From Saccoglossus kowalevskii (Eukaryota; Hemichordata; Enteropneusta; Harrimaniidae): a stretch of 21,792 bases of DNA. Shown here in pieces: positions 10,420-20,311 of this stretch (its first letter is position 1; each line of letters opens with the position of its first letter). The notes under the pieces are model-generated. The model made no database searches, was not told the origin of the DNA, and saw only the letters and a list, made by a program, of their open reading frames with translations. A program made the position numbers and the translations under genes. Location: the NCBI RefSeq assembly GCF_000003605.2, contig NW_003156737.1, forward strand, positions 88,512 through 110,303. The letters run 5' to 3'.

Positions 10420-10636
10420 ACATCACTGCTAGCATAGTGGTTGTCGCATCAGACTCATGATCGGTAGACCCAAGTTTAAATTCTACCTTAGGCTGAACAT
10501 CAAAAGGGTCGACCCCTACCCTGGTTGAGAGTGCCACAGACACAATGGGAAGGCTAATTCCACTGGCTGAGATTCATTCACTAACGAATGCGAATTTGGG
10601 GGAACCTTGGTTAAGGTCCGCAGGTGCTTGTGTATA
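10420..10636 (+). mobile_element. tRNA-derived SINE-like sequence
   Basis: The 5' part looks like a decayed tRNA gene. There is a perfect box-A-type string tagcatagtgg (10430-10440). An anticodon-arm-like segment follows (agactcatgatc, triplet cat at 10456-10458), and then a degenerate box B, aagtttaaattc (10472-10483). The box spacing of about 43 bases is that of a real tRNA. The cat triplet and neighbouring bases suggest an elongator tRNA-Met ancestor, which is inference. The following ~140 bases (containing gggtcgacccctaccctggtt) are not tRNA-like and would be the SINE body. An A-rich stretch near 10840-10850 could be the tail, in which case the element is longer. Mismatches in box B argue against a functional tRNA. 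Confidence 0.45.
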
Positions 10637-11278
10637 GTTCATTAAAATTGTCATTTGATAGGTAGATGGCCACACAGTCCTGTCATATAGTCCCAAAAAG
10701 GAAGTGACTTCTGTGGCAAAATGAACTATGTGTCAGCACTAGCACTTGCAATTTGAACTTACAAAATAGAAAAAAAGGTCAGAGATAACAGTGACATTCA
10801 ATGTCCGGAACTGTCGCCTGGCACAAAAACATTATAAAAAGAAAAAAAATCATGATTTATTTATATAGAAGCATTATATAACACAACAAGGTAGCAGTGG
10901 AAATAAATTGTGTCTTAGACATCAGTTGAACATCGAAAGGTAAAAAGAAACCAAATTATACATTAATTTGTGTATTTCCCATAAACGATTCCAAATCCAG
11001 TAATTGTATTCCAATGACATATGTAGCTGGACTTGATATTATGATAACTACATAATCTGCTTTATGCTTAGAACTGTTTTCTAAATATGATAATTTTATA
11101 TCAGACTATATTACAAAACTTACTATATTACAAAATTCAGCATTCTGTCCCAGGCCGTTGGGAATTGAATGTTTCTTCATGTACAACAACATGTCACCAT
11201 TAAATAATAACACACGTTCAAGATATTGCCCGAATAACCCTGGGTTATTTAATTTATCACGTCGAATAGATAGCAACC
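10637..11278. other. AT-rich region, no gene seen
   Basis: This may contain the 3' part of the SINE-like element (to the A-rich tract at about 10835-10850). The rest, up to the LINE fragment at 11279, shows no motif. The LINE's more N-terminal endonuclease part was not found, so the fragment is probably 5'-truncated or diverged beyond recognition. Confidence 0.4.
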
Positions 11279-12033
11279 ATGCATAATAATACTTATACAT
11301 TGAACACATCAGTTCTTCCAAACAAAAACAGTAATGCATACCTGTCATATCGTCTTTTTAATGTCTATACACCACCAACTGGTGTAGAACGTGATGTATT
11401 TTTCATTACTTTAAACAAAACCATCAATGAACTTGACAAGAATGACCCTATCATAATAGCCGGCGATTTTAACTGCACACTGAGCCCCGCACTTGATCGT
11501 AATGACATTTTTGAAACACACATCCCATCTGCACAAGTGTTGAAGAGTATCGCCAATCGCTTTAAACTTGTTGACGCCTGGCGTCGTTTCCATGGTGACA
11601 TCAAAAACTGTACATGGTTCAGGGGGAACAGCCACGTCAGGCTAGATAGATTTTACATAACCGACACACTTGTATTTAAAGTGACTTCTGTAAACATTGA
11701 TATCACATCCACTTTCTCTGATCTCAAACCTGTCAACTTATCATCTCAAAAAAAAAACTGTTAATCGTCACACTATTGGAGGATGAAACATATTGTGAAA
11801 AAATAGCTGAATTTTGCTGGCGTTGGCGCGCAAAAAAGTACAACTATAAAAGTGTACAGTTATAGTGGGTTATTGGTGAACATAAAATTAAGGAATTAAA
11901 AAACAATACTGCACAAATAAAACACGTAAAGAAACGTGAAAAAGAAAAGCTGCAAAAAGAACATAGCGCAATTGAACCACGCCTTGCAGATGACCCCTCT
12001 CTCGAAAAAATACATGATTCAAGAAAAATGCAT
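11279..12033 (+). mobile_element. Tx1/L1-like LINE ORF2 fragment: endonuclease domain and following linker
   Basis: An open frame from 11279 encodes most of an apurinic-type endonuclease of a non-LTR retrotransposon: LFNVYTPPTGVERDVFF, then the catalytic IIAGDFNCTLSPALDRND (GDFN at residues 62-65), LVDAWRRFH, CTWFRGNSHVRLDRFYI and SDLKPVNL near the end. The last would be SDHxPV in an active enzyme, so the catalytic His is replaced by Leu. A frame change in the ten-A run at 11748-11757 moves the continuation to frame 1: LEDETYCEKIAEFCWRW and a Lys-rich stretch ending LADDPSLEKIHDSRKMH, with a stop at 11863-11865. The LDRxxxS/T and TWfr order is that of the L1/Tx1 group. The copy is dead. Its C-terminal part is probably at 14203-14927. 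Confidence 0.75.
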
Positions 12034-12036
12034 TGA

Positions 12037-13753
12037 GTGAGTGTCGCCTGGTAAATTTGACGCCATTGAGTTATATATTTTTATTGTGTAATTAGAACAT
12101 TTTATAGATTGTCAGACGGACATGACATGCAGTAATTTGTGTGGATGTGCTTTTTGCATACACTATACTAACAGGGATAGCCGTAATGGAGTTATGAAAC
12201 TTATTTAGCTCCTGAGTGAATCCATCTGACATGCGAGTACCACGTGATCACTTCGTGGATCGGATGACGTCAGCGCAGTGAAGACAGGGAAACAATGGCT
12301 GCTCGTTAAAGGGAAACCACGCCGTCCCGAGTTGACTGGTTGAAACGCGGCCTGAACCGATCAGCGCGACCAGAAAAGGCCATCGCCGATGGGACTGTAA
12401 GTTGAAGTCTTTGCTGAGTGACAGGTACCCGTGGGGCCGGAGTATTTCGAGTCGAATGACTGATAGAAGCAGTTGTGGGCGAGTGAAGTGAACTGGTTTT
12501 GTCAAGTTTGTGAAACTACTGTACGAGCGTGAGGCGACTTGCAAGTCAACGGGGCCTACGCTCCGTCGCTACAGTTGTGAGGGTTTCGCCGCTGCTTTGA
12601 CGTGATCGACGCCATTACGCCACTGAGGGACTCGCAGCTACCGTAAGGAACTTGAAGATCAGGTTTGATACTCGTTATTGACTAACAAAAGTTAACTTTG
12701 TGCAAACTGCCATACGATTTTGAACAGTGAACAGTTCCGTTACTCACATGTACACGCGCGACTGTATGATTTTTTATGTTTGAATTTTTGCGCTTGGAGG
12801 GACGTTTTTCGTTTGGCTTATTGTAAAAATTAGCAATTTCGTGTGTTGTGCCCTACAAGACAGCAAAAATTGTGTGTATCTGTGTGATGTTCCTCTGAAG
12901 TGAATATTAATTGGAGGTTACATGTAATCAGTTAACTAGGGTTAGGGCTTTTACTGTTGGTATATTCATGACATGTATAGTTTTATCAGACTATACGTTG
13001 TACTAAAGTTCATGCAGATTTTTATTGAGTCGTTTCACCGTTTAACTGTTGTTGTATTTACCAAATGAGATTTTTTATACCACTATAGTTATTGTTGTGT
13101 TTACGCTGCATGTAAACTGTTGGACATTGTGTATTTCTCTATTGAGTCCTACAACTTTAGTAATTATTGTGATGAACATTGCTGTTAATTCTGTTAACCG
13201 GAAGTAATTATTATTGTGCATATTACTGCCAATTCATGCAATTGTAGTGTTTATTATCATACTATTGTTAGTTTATACTTCAGTGAGCGAGGTGCCAATT
13301 ATTGTATTATGTACGAATAATTATGTGTGCCCACTGTTGACCTTGGTTCACCTTTATAAATATTGAATAGAAGTTGTTGTTCACTTGACCTGTCTGCGTC
13401 GTTAATTAATGGTGTGAATGTCTCCTTGATTATAATATTCGATGTACGTCATTACCTCGGTTTACCACTGGACTGTCGAATTGTCTCGACCGGAGTAAGA
13501 GATCCCTGGTTGTTATAGCAGAGATACCAGTTAGTTGCCCTTCATATAAATTTTCCCTATCTGTGCACCTGCGATTTGAGCTTATCTAGTTTTAGGCAAC
13601 TTATGGGTGTAACATGAGCACGTGGGGCAACAATTCGATCACGTCATCGGCTACTCAATGAATCCGACGAATGCTGTGCTTTCTTTTTGGACGCACGTTC
13701 TCCCATTTGAGAAAAAACGGCTGCCATTACATTGCATGTAGTGTTCAAATTGA
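12037..13753. other. Non-LINE segment with a GC-rich island
   Basis: Lies between the two LINE parts and has no LINE sequence I can see. Bases about 12240-12660 are clearly richer in GC and CpG than their surroundings and begin with an E-box CACGTG (12241-12246) and a full CRE palindrome TGACGTCA (12265-12272), which would fit a promoter or first exon. An ATG in good context (aacaATGG, 12293) opens only four codons. From 12680 to 13560 the sequence is T-rich with no ORF. A 98-codon minus-strand frame across the island has no recognisable domain. Confidence 0.4.
12265..12272. promoter_or_regulatory. CRE palindrome in a GC-rich island
   Basis: TGACGTCA, 18 bases downstream of an E-box CACGTG, at the edge of the only CpG-rich island in this part of the window. 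CREB/ATF factors bind this sequence in animals. No gene start downstream could be identified, so a regulatory role is only inferred. Confidence 0.3.
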
Positions 13754-14077
13754 AATAAACTAAATGAGAGAAAAAATAACTTATATGAACTGCAAAAAAG
13801 ATCGACTATTGATGCTCGAAATCAACATTACTCGGTTAAAGAAACATTTAAAATAACTGACAAAAAACATCGACAAAATAGTAACCCCCCTTACTGGCAC
13901 GCCGACCGCCCAGGAAAAAACAGGAATAAAAAACCCTTTGAGGAAAAAATACCTGGAAACCTGTACCCGTCGCACTGTCGATCGTGCCCAGGGGAGGGTG
14001 GCGGGTGTCGTCCTGTATTATACAACGATGTTACAAAACAACAACTTGAAAACTGCACTGTAGCGAGACTGGCCTAG
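13754..14077 (+). CDS. Unidentified 107-codon open frame without ATG
   Basis: Open from just after a TGA (13751-13753) to a TAG at 14075-14077, with no Met codon, so it could only be an exon or a relic. It reads as a Lys/Arg/Asn-rich protein with stretches such as NQHYSVKETFKITDKKHR, PPYWHADRPGKNRNKK and YPSHCRSCPGEGGGCR, then ends in KQQLENCTVARLA. The Cys-rich part is suggestive of a small metal- or disulfide-bearing motif but is not a CCHC knuckle. I do not recognise the family. It lies between the two LINE halves and might belong to another element or be chance. No convincing splice acceptor was seen. Confidence 0.25.
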   Translation, partial: NKLNERKNNLYELQKRSTIDARNQHYSVKETFKITDKKHRQNSNPPYWHADRPGKNRNKKPFEEKIPGNLYPSHCRSCPGEGGGCRPVLYNDVTKQQLENCTVARLA

Positions 14078-14202
14078 ATTGACATTCAACCTTCTGTCCT
14101 CCACTTAAATACCCCTTGTCACATGACCCCACATACCATACCCGTCTGTTTGCCATCTCGAACAGACAATAGTTACCCGCTATACTGCGAAACGCGGTTA
14201 AC

Positions 14203-14927
14203 AATATTTATTAAATAACTCGCTGCCTCAAAAATCTGCTTAATTTATTTAGTACCTCCAGTCTCGCTCATCAAATAATTAGAACAACTGTTTTTAGACT
14301 TCATATGGCATGGTCGTCACTGGAAACCAAATTGTCTACATGCCCCTCCAATTTAGAGGACATTGCATATTTCAAGCAGAATTGAAACTTTTAGAATACA
14401 ATATATTCGGAGATATCTCTACTCTGATAATGCGAGGTTGGGAACAGTGTGGAGAGATTATTTCGATATACCCGCTGACATCAAGCTGAATTTCAATTGT
14501 ATTTACGATCCCCCATTTACAAAAAAAAGGAGACATTCAATGGCGTCTACTTAAATGGGAGATTTCAACAGGTCAGTTCATGCATGCAGTAGGGTACACC
14601 AGTAAAGACAATAATTTCTGTCGGCACATTCCGGATGATCCTGAGCACTTATTTATTGAATGTCGGTGTCTCGACTTAGTTTTAGAGATTGTGATTGATC
14701 TTTCTAAACGCTTGTCTGAGATTGATAGTTTTCCTTTACTGTGGTTCATTTTGAGACCGCCACCTAAAAGGGGTTATAAAGTGGCTCAGCAGTTAATCAA
14801 TTATATTTTCACAACTGCTAAAATTTTTATCCACAGAACACATTTTAATAGTTTTAACAGCCTTGCTCGTGCTGAACTAGCTTACATTTTCCGTAGTAGC
14901 TTTAAAAAAAAAACGGATTTTGATTGA
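14203..14927 (+). mobile_element. Tx1/L1-like LINE ORF2 fragment: C-terminal region
   Basis: Frame 2 gives YLVPPVSLIK, stop, LEQLFLDFIWHGRHWKPN, a typical L1-type post-RT motif (FIW). It continues, after a stop, with IQYIRRYLYSDNARLGTVWR. At the eight-A run 14521-14528 the frame moves to frame 0: DIQWRLLKWEISTGQF, then the Cys/His motif of the C-terminal domain, NNFCRHIPDDPEHLFIEC, followed by QLINYIFTTAKIFIHR and the stop at 14925-14927. A short Cys motif with a following HLF..C is standard at the end of L1/Tx1 ORF2. The catalytic RT core (FxDD region) is absent. Same strand and type as 11279-12033, so probably one element with its middle lost. Confidence 0.7.
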
Positions 14928-15299
14928 ATTTCAGTATTCTAAGTTTTTAAATAAATGAATCAATTTTCGAAATGTTGGTGTCATAACAAAGTTTTTCGTA
15001 ACGAAAATGACACTGAGTCACAATATTTATTCCAAAGAGTTGTTCTCTACTTGTTAGTAATAAACAGTGTAATGTAATATGTAGTTTATTTAAAAATCAA
15101 AATCTTCTCCTTATTATTACAATTATATTTTATTTCAGTCTTAAAGGTCCATAGAGAAATTACATTATATATGGCATTATTTATAAAGAAGACGTCTATT
15201 GTTACGCCAAAAACTTTATACAAATATCAATTTTACTGTTGTCACTGTGAAAAAATCGATGAATAAAATTGTACAAAGATTTTCTATGAAATGTTTACA
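14928..15299. other. Region downstream of the LINE, with a hairpin
   Basis: Probably includes the LINE 3' UTR; no clear poly-A end or target duplication was seen. A bulged hairpin lies at 14978-15013, with outer arms gtgtca and tgacac and inner arms ttttcgt and acgaaaa around a single base. Confidence 0.35.
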
Positions 15300-15425
15300 G
15301 ATTGAAAATATTTCGTCTGACACAATTACCGCTTGCATGGCTCGACCTCTATAATTTAAAAATCAACCGAAGTGCCTTGTATTACGTTACATGCAGAACA
15401 CGCAACTCCTTATCGATAAGCTTGT
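15300..15425 (-). mobile_element. Possible C-terminal scrap of the jockey/CR1-like LINE
   Basis: The minus strand reads YKALRLIFKL, stop, RSSHASGNCVRRNIF. In jockey/CR1-type ORF2 proteins the region after the reverse transcriptase often reads QxRALRFIYN followed by SSYxxLL and a Leu/Arg-rich stretch, and the order and spacing fit. If correct, most of the RT core between this and 15590 has been deleted. The match is short and interrupted by stops, so this is a weak call. Confidence 0.3.
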
Positions 15426-15589
15426 TTTCATACAGTCTACTACCCTGGCGCATTAGCCACATTATAACTACTTGTAACACCCGTAGATCAGCGTACACAG
15501 AAAGGCTGGCTGCTATACCAAACCATTAACAATGCAAAATAAACAATGGAACACCTCTATTAATTAATTTACTAAACATGTTTAATGAT

Positions 15590-16252
15590 TCACCCGATGG
15601 AACTCTTTAGATGCGTCCATAAAACAAGCGAATACCGGCGACTGGTGACACCACCAGACAGTTTCCCGTGCACAACGAATGCAGTAAAACAGATACTAAG
15701 AATTAAGTAAAGACTTAAATTGGCATATATCACGTGTTCAGAAACCAGGTTATCCATAATCATGGCTTTACCTTTCTCTAACCTGTTCACCTCCTGCACG
15801 ATTTCTTGTGACGTGACTATCCTGTCATTGTCAAATGTAATGTCGTGTAATGCTGTCATCACGTTATCTTTCGTGCACAATCTTGTTGAGAAGGAATGGA
15901 TAGTGCCGTTTCTACATGTCCGATATTACAAATCGCCACTACTTCCCTGTACAGTGGTAGGTAGTGAGAACGATCTATTTGTAACCGTTCGAACAGAATC
16001 CCAGAATTTACGCGTGTCATTATGATACAATTTATTACCCGTTATTTTTTTAATTTGATCATCATTCCTCCTGCACATCCTAAATGCTTAATTAAACTAT
16101 GCACATGCTTTACGCTCGAGTTCATAAATTACACAAGTGCGCAGTTTGCCATTCGACATCCATAATCCCAACGAATCTCTCACAATATGGTGGCAATCGC
16201 GAACTTAGTCATTCCACGCAGAAACTACTTTATCCTTCCTAGACGCATAGAG
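15590..16252 (-). mobile_element. Jockey/CR1-like LINE relic: linker and start of reverse transcriptase
   Basis: One minus-strand frame carries a continuous LINE match from LYASRKDKVVSAWND (the P/A-WN motif of this group) through RDCHHIVRDSLGLWMSNGK, CRRNDDQIKKITGNKLYHND, RKFWDSVRTVTNRSFSLPT and the RT start VTSQEIVQEVNRLEKGKAM, with SEHVIYANLSLYL and FTAFVVHGKLSGG. It then ends at a stop near 15590. Several in-frame stops (after WND, in the Lys/Arg stretch, after SGDL) show that it is an old copy. The RT catalytic FxDD block is missing. A 101-codon plus-strand frame (15720-16025) is a shadow of this relic. Its endonuclease part lies at 17500-18065, beyond an interruption. Confidence 0.7.
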
Positions 16253-16277
16253 CCGGGAAAAGCCACTGGTGGCGCTG

Positions 16278-16284
16278 TATAAAA
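16278..16284 (+). promoter_or_regulatory. TATA box in a structured GC-rich segment
   Basis: TATAAAA, inside the loop of an inverted repeat formed by gagccgg (16250-16256) and ccggctc (16297-16303), next to gccactggtggc (16262-16273), itself self-complementary. An initiator-like tcattca is at 16317-16323, somewhat far downstream. It could be a core promoter of the inserted segment; no dependent ORF was found. Confidence 0.25.
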
Positions 16285-16333
16285 TCGAGATCTCTTCCGG
16301 CTCTACTCGCCGGAGCTCATTCAATATACACAA

Positions 16334-16344
16334 GGGGGGGGGGG
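16334..16344 (+). repeat. Run of eleven G
   Basis: An uninterrupted mononucleotide run of G in an AT-rich setting, prone to slippage and to assembly error. Confidence 0.9.
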
Positions 16345-16668
16345 AGTGCATGACACGATTGGTCGAAATAATCGTCTCATCTGCATAAATTAATATTCAT
16401 GAACAACGAAAAACTCGACTTTGCAGTAAATTGTGCCAAAATGCTTTCCGATAGCATACATGATAGTTCTAAATTTACTGATTCTATACGACCTTAAAGA
16501 ATAATAAAAAACTGATGTGAAAGTGTTTTTTGAGAGATGAATTTTGATCAGATTCCAGCAAACAGTTGAAAGTATCCACAGGTTTTTTTCTTTACCCTGA
16601 TCATAGCAAGTAACAAAATTCATGGAGAATGCAGAGGCACATTTATATTTCACCCTAGTACTCTTGCA

Positions 16669-16680
16669 TGCGCATGCGCA
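16669..16680. promoter_or_regulatory. NRF1-type palindrome
   Basis: TGCGCATGCGCA is a perfect match to the palindromic site bound by NRF1 (nuclear respiratory factor 1) in animals, a common element of TATA-less and bidirectional promoters. A half-like tgcgcatgc is at 17188-17196 and acgcatgcgt, overlapping a CRE-like tgcgtca, at 17223-17234. No transcript can be tied to them here. Confidence 0.35.
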
Positions 16681-17499
16681 GTTTTAAATGGAACAATTTT
16701 TAATGCAATAAAATCACGTGTAGAACTGCGTCTCCATCAATATATTGTGGCGTCAAACTGGCTGTCGTATTGTATTGCAATAGACATAATTTTAGCGCCA
16801 GCAAGTTTTGTTGAGGATTATTCTGTAAAGAAATCGCTGAAATTATTTAATATGTTCGTAAAAAGGACGTCGTTGCTTTGACGACGAGCTACGGACGACT
16901 GACTACGAAACGTTCCATTCACATCGGATGGCGCCCTCTCGTGCCAATTCCCCTGTATTACACCGTAAAATGAAAACGGTTTTTTTTTATATTTGGTGAC
17001 CAGTATGAAAGAAAACGTTTACAGTCTTCAAATAGCCACAATAGACAACGTGGGGTAAAGACTGAATATACGTGATTCCGGGGTTTCATACTAAATGCTT
17101 ACTATTAATAATTTCACTTTCAAATAATATTCATGATATGTCTACGTCATAACCTCGTTAAACGTTATTAGCATATTGTGTAGGCAGTGCGCATGCTTCG
17201 AGCTCTTTTTATTTATTCCACAACGCATGCGTCATCACAGTGAGGTCAATTGAAATTTACGGTACATTCAACGTCATGTTCAGCACCGTACCGTCAATGG
17301 GTTTCACCACATTAATGGTGCTGAACGTTGTCTTCGAATTCGAAGCCCTACACATAAACGACGCAACAAGATATATACAACAACTAACAAACCAGCGACT
17401 GCTGAGGATTTGTACACACTCCTCCCATGTCATGCACTGTAATATGCCATGACAATCCTAGGCCTGTTTTCTCCACAACTCTAGTTTTTTATTTAGGTA

Positions 17500-18065
17500 T
17501 ACAATGCTGGGCCGATTGCTCTATTAGTATATAATTTACACAACTCCTCAGTTTGGTTGTCATTAATACAGTTCGGATTACAGCAGCTTAGTGCATCCTG
17601 AGGGAGTTCGAGATTACCCATTAGATGACCTGATTTTAAACGATATTGGTTCAGGTCCTTTGCGGTCGCTTTGTTTCGATTGAGAAAAAAATAACGTGTT
17701 CACTGATCATTTGGTCGTTATTTCAAAAATGAACTAGACCTGGTAACTCGATTGTCACGCTCATCGGGGAATGTTCAGCAGACAATCGTGGATAATATTG
17801 ATACTTGGTATAACATTATCCACCGAATATGTACTAAAACAATAGTCCACCTAAGTGGTACCATTGGCTTCACTATAAAATGTAAATCAGAAATAAATAA
17901 GCCGTTTCCACTGAAACGCTCACACTCCAGTCCAAATGATGTCTCTATTCCAGCGTTGGAATCTCCAAGAACAATGACATTCGCCGAATCAAATATTTGA
18001 ATATTACAGTCAATTTTTCCTAATCATTGCAAAGTTTCACCGCAATTGGTCTACAATCGATTAAA
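17500..18065 (-). mobile_element. Jockey/CR1-like LINE relic: endonuclease domain
   Basis: The minus strand, in more than one frame, gives the core of a non-LTR retrotransposon endonuclease: KIDCNIQIFDSANVIVLGDSNAG, where GDSN replaces the usual GDFN, then FSGNGLFISDLHF. A frame change gives TxVDYCFSTYSVDNVIPS, the usual (I/V)DYxF segment. Further down the frame is LNQYRLKSGHLMG, LPQDALSCCNPNCINDNQTEELCKLYTN, the segment linking endonuclease to RT in this group. Stops and frame changes make it non-functional. It continues, after a gap, at 16252 on the same strand. An 82-codon plus-strand frame (17752-18000) is a shadow. Confidence 0.6.
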
Positions 18066-20311
18066 TATTTTATTTTAACCAAAGCCTTTCGTCACATTAT
18101 TCCTACTCCACCACATGGCCTCAACATACGGATGCCTGCTTAAAACCATACTTATAAATAACAACCCACAGAATCTGCGTTTTCTAAATGGACGAATTTA
18201 ACGGAAAATCTATGTGTACTATGAAAACACAGCAATAAACTGCATTGATATGCTCGGTGCATGACCAGATGTGATTATGCCAATGTACGAATAAGTAACG
18301 AGTAACACGATTGAGAAATACATTTTATGTTTATAGATTGACTAGCATAACGACTGTGAAATCAAAATCAACATGATGGTTACATAAATCTGAAACACGA
18401 GATTCGAACCCGCAACTTGAGAAATACGCCTCGCAACTGTAAGAGGATGCGCACCTACATAAAGGTAAGTTATGACAAAATTTAAAAGAACTAATATTCT
18501 TCACACTGATATTTTTTAGTGATTTTATTTGACATTCTTTTTGGCTGTCTCTGGACCCTTCATCTAATCTAATCGGTGACCGACACCCTGTTATCAAGCT
18601 AATATCGCTTAATTGGTAGAAGTATTATTAAGGCACATTGGCACTATATAACATACACTCATTGATTATTGAACTTTAGATATATACAAGTACATCGATT
18701 CTGGGGTCTTGTTTTCACTGCTGGGACGCTGTGAAGAAAGTTCAGCACACATCCGCCGACTTATTCATTTTATTAATATGTCCCAGGGCACAATGTTCAA
18801 TGTATAAAGTTCGGTTTAACTGTTCAGCGGACACAAAATGACAAAATAAGATTCCATTCACCTTTCGTATACCGCAAATGATGTTAATGTTTTAAATAAA
18901 ATTAAAAAAAATATCAACAAACCTACCTTGACAAGAAGTGTAGATGCAATTTAAATTAGACCCTTACAGAAACCATTTCTCTGTTTCAATATTTCAGTTT
19001 TGATTAACCACAGGATATACGATGTTGCTGATATATGTTTGTCTTCAGCTTCTGTGTACATGTATATTAATTGAAACAAGCTCATCAACATTTGTGTCAA
19101 TTATATAATATCATTTGTAACACAATTAGCATTCATAAATAAAACCCAGTGCATGTTTTTTTTAAAAATAATATATATGCAGTGTCCAGTGACGTTAGTT
19201 AGTTACCACGGATTGTTGTATTTACCAGTATGGGTCATAGTGCACAAATACCGGTATATCTTCAGGTAAGCCCATGTTAATGCTCGACAACGCTTTCTGT
19301 GTGTGAATTGTTTATACACAGTAATTGTAGTACGAGGAGTCTTTGTATTTATGTGTTGTATAATGCTTGAAAATTCGGTACACAACAGGAACATAGTGAT
19401 CTCGCAAGGCATACTGGTACATTTGGCTGCATTTTAAATTTTCAGTGTTGAGTAGGAAGGATCCACAGAAAGGATAAAGTGGTGAGTATTGTGTTGACTT
19501 TAATAGCGACATAATGATAGTTACCATGTAGCTATTATTGTGTTATTAAAAATACATATATTTGTAGTATGTTGAACCTTATTGTGTTCGAAAGATATAC
19601 ACATATTAAAATCATACTATTATTCTATGTCAACCACATATCTTTATTTTCAGTATGGAATTTTTAAATTAGATTATAGTCGATAGAATTACAATTCAAA
19701 CGCATCTCCTAATAATTCATTTTGATTTGATTATCAGGAAATATCAACCGATTGACATACATGATTCACGTTGGTATATTATAAGTAACTGGTGTGTGGT
19801 AGTCTGGAAATATGAGTGTATATAAAAATAGAATGCCAGTGCTAGTGTTCTTTAAATAATCCCTAATATTGCTATGCACTGACCGTTAAAAACGTTTTAA
19901 AATGTATTGTATTGAATGTTTGAATACAATATTACATTGTTAATATTATTTGAAATTTTATGATCATATACATAGTGAAGAACATAAACTTTCATATGAT
20001 GACATAGTGGCCGACATATTGTACCATTGCATCATATATTTCACAATATTCCGGACTATCAATTTTACAATATATTGATGTGTTGCCAGTTGAGAATATT
20101 CAGAATATTGAAACAATGGTATATTGACATTTGAAAACTGTCTCTATCTAATCAAAATCATACATTGCCAAGAGTGACACACAAATTCAACTTAATTTTA
20201 GTTAAGAAATTTCAAATTAGCTGGATAATTTGGTTTTGTTTTAATAAATACGTGTGAATAGATGGATTGGTGGTTTGGCGCGTGCACACGTATGTGTGTG
20301 TCACATTGTAA
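18066..20311. other. AT-rich region with no recognisable gene
   Basis: Only short random-looking frames were seen on both strands, including two overlapping minus-strand frames of about 70 codons at 19203-19527 that share no domain-like sequence. One possible SINE remnant is annotated separately at 18391-18460. Confidence 0.45.
18391..18460 (-). mobile_element. Possible tRNA-derived SINE remnant
   Basis: The minus strand contains a box-B-type string ggttcgaatctc (plus-strand 18399-18410) preceded by ttctcaagttgcgg, which resembles the anticodon arm and variable loop of a tRNA. The expected box A region (around 18443-18456) reads ggtgcgcatcct on the minus strand and is a poor match, so a working tRNA gene is unlikely. 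Confidence 0.25.

Larger units (their letters stand above)
16253..17499. other. About 1.2-kb segment interrupting the minus-strand LINE
   Basis: LINE protein sequence stops at about 16252 and resumes at about 17500 with few missing residues in between, so this piece looks inserted; the exact ends are uncertain. It contains a nested GC-rich inverted repeat and TATA box (16250-16303), an 11-G run (16334-16344), an NRF1-type palindrome (16669-16680) and a second cluster at 17188-17234. An 11-bp inverted match, agtgcatgaca (16345-16355) against tgtcatgcact (17425-17435), could be weak terminal repeats. No transposase or other protein was recognised. A 70-codon frame at 17240-17452 has no recognised domain. 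Confidence 0.4.

Noticed and set aside
11365-11635. Two minus-strand frames of 74-79 codons
   Set aside because: Antisense to the LINE endonuclease frame, with no domain of their own.
12248-12544. Minus-strand 98-codon frame across the GC-rich island
   Set aside because: High GC lowers stop frequency here; no recognisable domain or splice context.
15720-16025. Plus-strand 101-codon frame
   Set aside because: Antisense to the minus-strand LINE RT relic, which explains the long open stretch.
16345-17435. An 11-bp inverted match (agtgcatgaca) as terminal repeats of the segment interrupting the LINE
   Set aside because: An 11-bp match over 1 kb is not far from chance, the positions do not coincide with the LINE breakpoints, and there is no target duplication.
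18399-18410. A functional tRNA gene on the minus strand
   Set aside because: Box B is good, but box A and the acceptor stem pairing are not.
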